Part shown: piece after piece, positions 25,888 through 26,355 of the stretch
Layout: each line of letters starts with the position of its first letter
Position numbering within the stretch: the first letter of the stretch is position 1
Assembly: GCA_030374735.1 (NCBI GenBank)
Contig: JASCIV010000284.1
Span: forward strand, 1 to 26,355
Length of the DNA stretch: 26,355 nt
Direction: 5' to 3'
From: Gracilaria caudata
Lineage: Eukaryota; Rhodophyta; Florideophyceae; Gracilariales; Gracilariaceae
Position numbers and translations under genes: made by a program
The notes under the pieces: generated by a model
Seen by the model: the letters and a program-made list of their open reading frames with translations, nothing else
Databases searched by the model: none
What the model was told of the DNA's origin: nothing

Positions 25888-26355
25888 CGCCGCTCAGCGG
25901 AATCGCGACGCACAGATCTCAGAGCTGCTGGGCGGCCGCGACGGGCGGCGTCGAAGCAAAAGATCACGCGCACGACACGCGCGGGACACGGCGGCGTGTG
26001 GCGCGCGCGTGGCGCACGCGTGGCTCAAAGTGAAAGTTGGCGGCAAAGCTCAAAAAAGCAAACGCGCCCAATTCCCGCGCTTTGTGCGCGGACCGCGCGC
26101 AGTCCGAACGGGCCCGCGTGGCGGCTGTGCATTCGATGATGCGAGCGACTTCGTCGCTGTTGTCGCGACGAGCAACGGCCGCGTCCGTTCCACGCGCTGA
26201 TGGTGTACGCTCCGCCGCGCCGCCACCTAGCACAATCTCGCAACGTTTCACCGCGCTCTCCCACACCACCCCCCTCCCCCCCCCTTCCCTCCTTCTCCTC
26301 ACGCCTAATCACCTTGCCTCACCCCCCACCCACCTAACGCGCCCCCTCCATCGCG
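25888..26355. promoter_or_regulatory. Upstream region of the Der gene
   Basis: This GC-rich stretch carries the promoter of the minus-strand Der gene. It ends with a long pyrimidine-rich tract (about 26258-26345, runs of C broken by T and A). Open frames on both strands here are Arg/Ala-rich and look like shadows of GC-rich DNA. No TATA box is evident, and a divergent gene could start beyond the window. Confidence 0.4.

Overview
This is a nuclear genomic window from a photosynthetic eukaryote. A small-genome alga, possibly a unicellular red alga, fits best, but that is inference. The direct evidence is a plastid tocopherol cyclase gene, a nuclear tRNA-Ile(AAU) with internal A and B boxes, three or more short (60-76 nt) GT-AG introns, two of them with an ACTAAC branch-point match, very short intergenic distances, and organelle-type bacterial proteins (Der/EngA GTPase, RsmE-like rRNA methyltransferase) encoded in the nucleus.

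The window has two halves. Positions 1 to about 8900 are AT-richer and gene-poor. They hold one convincing small gene (a secreted Cys-rich protein, 3247-3633, minus), a broken upstream copy of it (about 760-985), a diverged tandem segmental duplication (about 1480-2215 and 4665-5900), two long near-perfect palindromes (171-227 and 5806-5852), a 9-nt minisatellite, and a faint retrotransposon zinc-motif remnant (6938-7177). Most other open frames there look like chance.

From about 8900 to the end the DNA is GC-richer and densely coding. In order: a large secreted Hedgehog-type Hint (Hog) protein with a 16-Cys module (8921-11332, minus); an RsmE-family methyltransferase (11894-12835, plus); tRNA-Ile(AAU) (12910-12983, plus); a membrane-anchored 2OG-Fe(II) oxygenase (13094-14032, minus); an unrecognised GC-rich gene (14177-14635, minus); XAP5/XCT (16066-17151, plus, one intron); an M17 leucyl aminopeptidase (17172-18716, minus); tocopherol cyclase VTE1 (19234-20620, plus, one intron); a cyclin (20847-21767, plus, at least one intron); a SKA1-like kinetochore protein (21937-22860, minus); an unrecognised gene with a hydrophobic N-terminus (about 23349-24002, plus); and a two-GTPase-domain Der/EngA (24133-25887, minus).

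The genes do not form one pathway; this is an ordinary compact eukaryotic layout with many convergent pairs (XAP5 and the aminopeptidase are only 20 nt apart). Der and RsmE both act on bacterial-type ribosomes, so both probably serve the plastid or mitochondrion. The cyclin and the SKA1-like gene are both cell-division genes and converge. The most unusual gene is the Hog protein, which has the Hedgehog layout (signal peptide, secreted N-terminal module, C-terminal autoprocessing domain) with a Cys-rich module I do not recognise.
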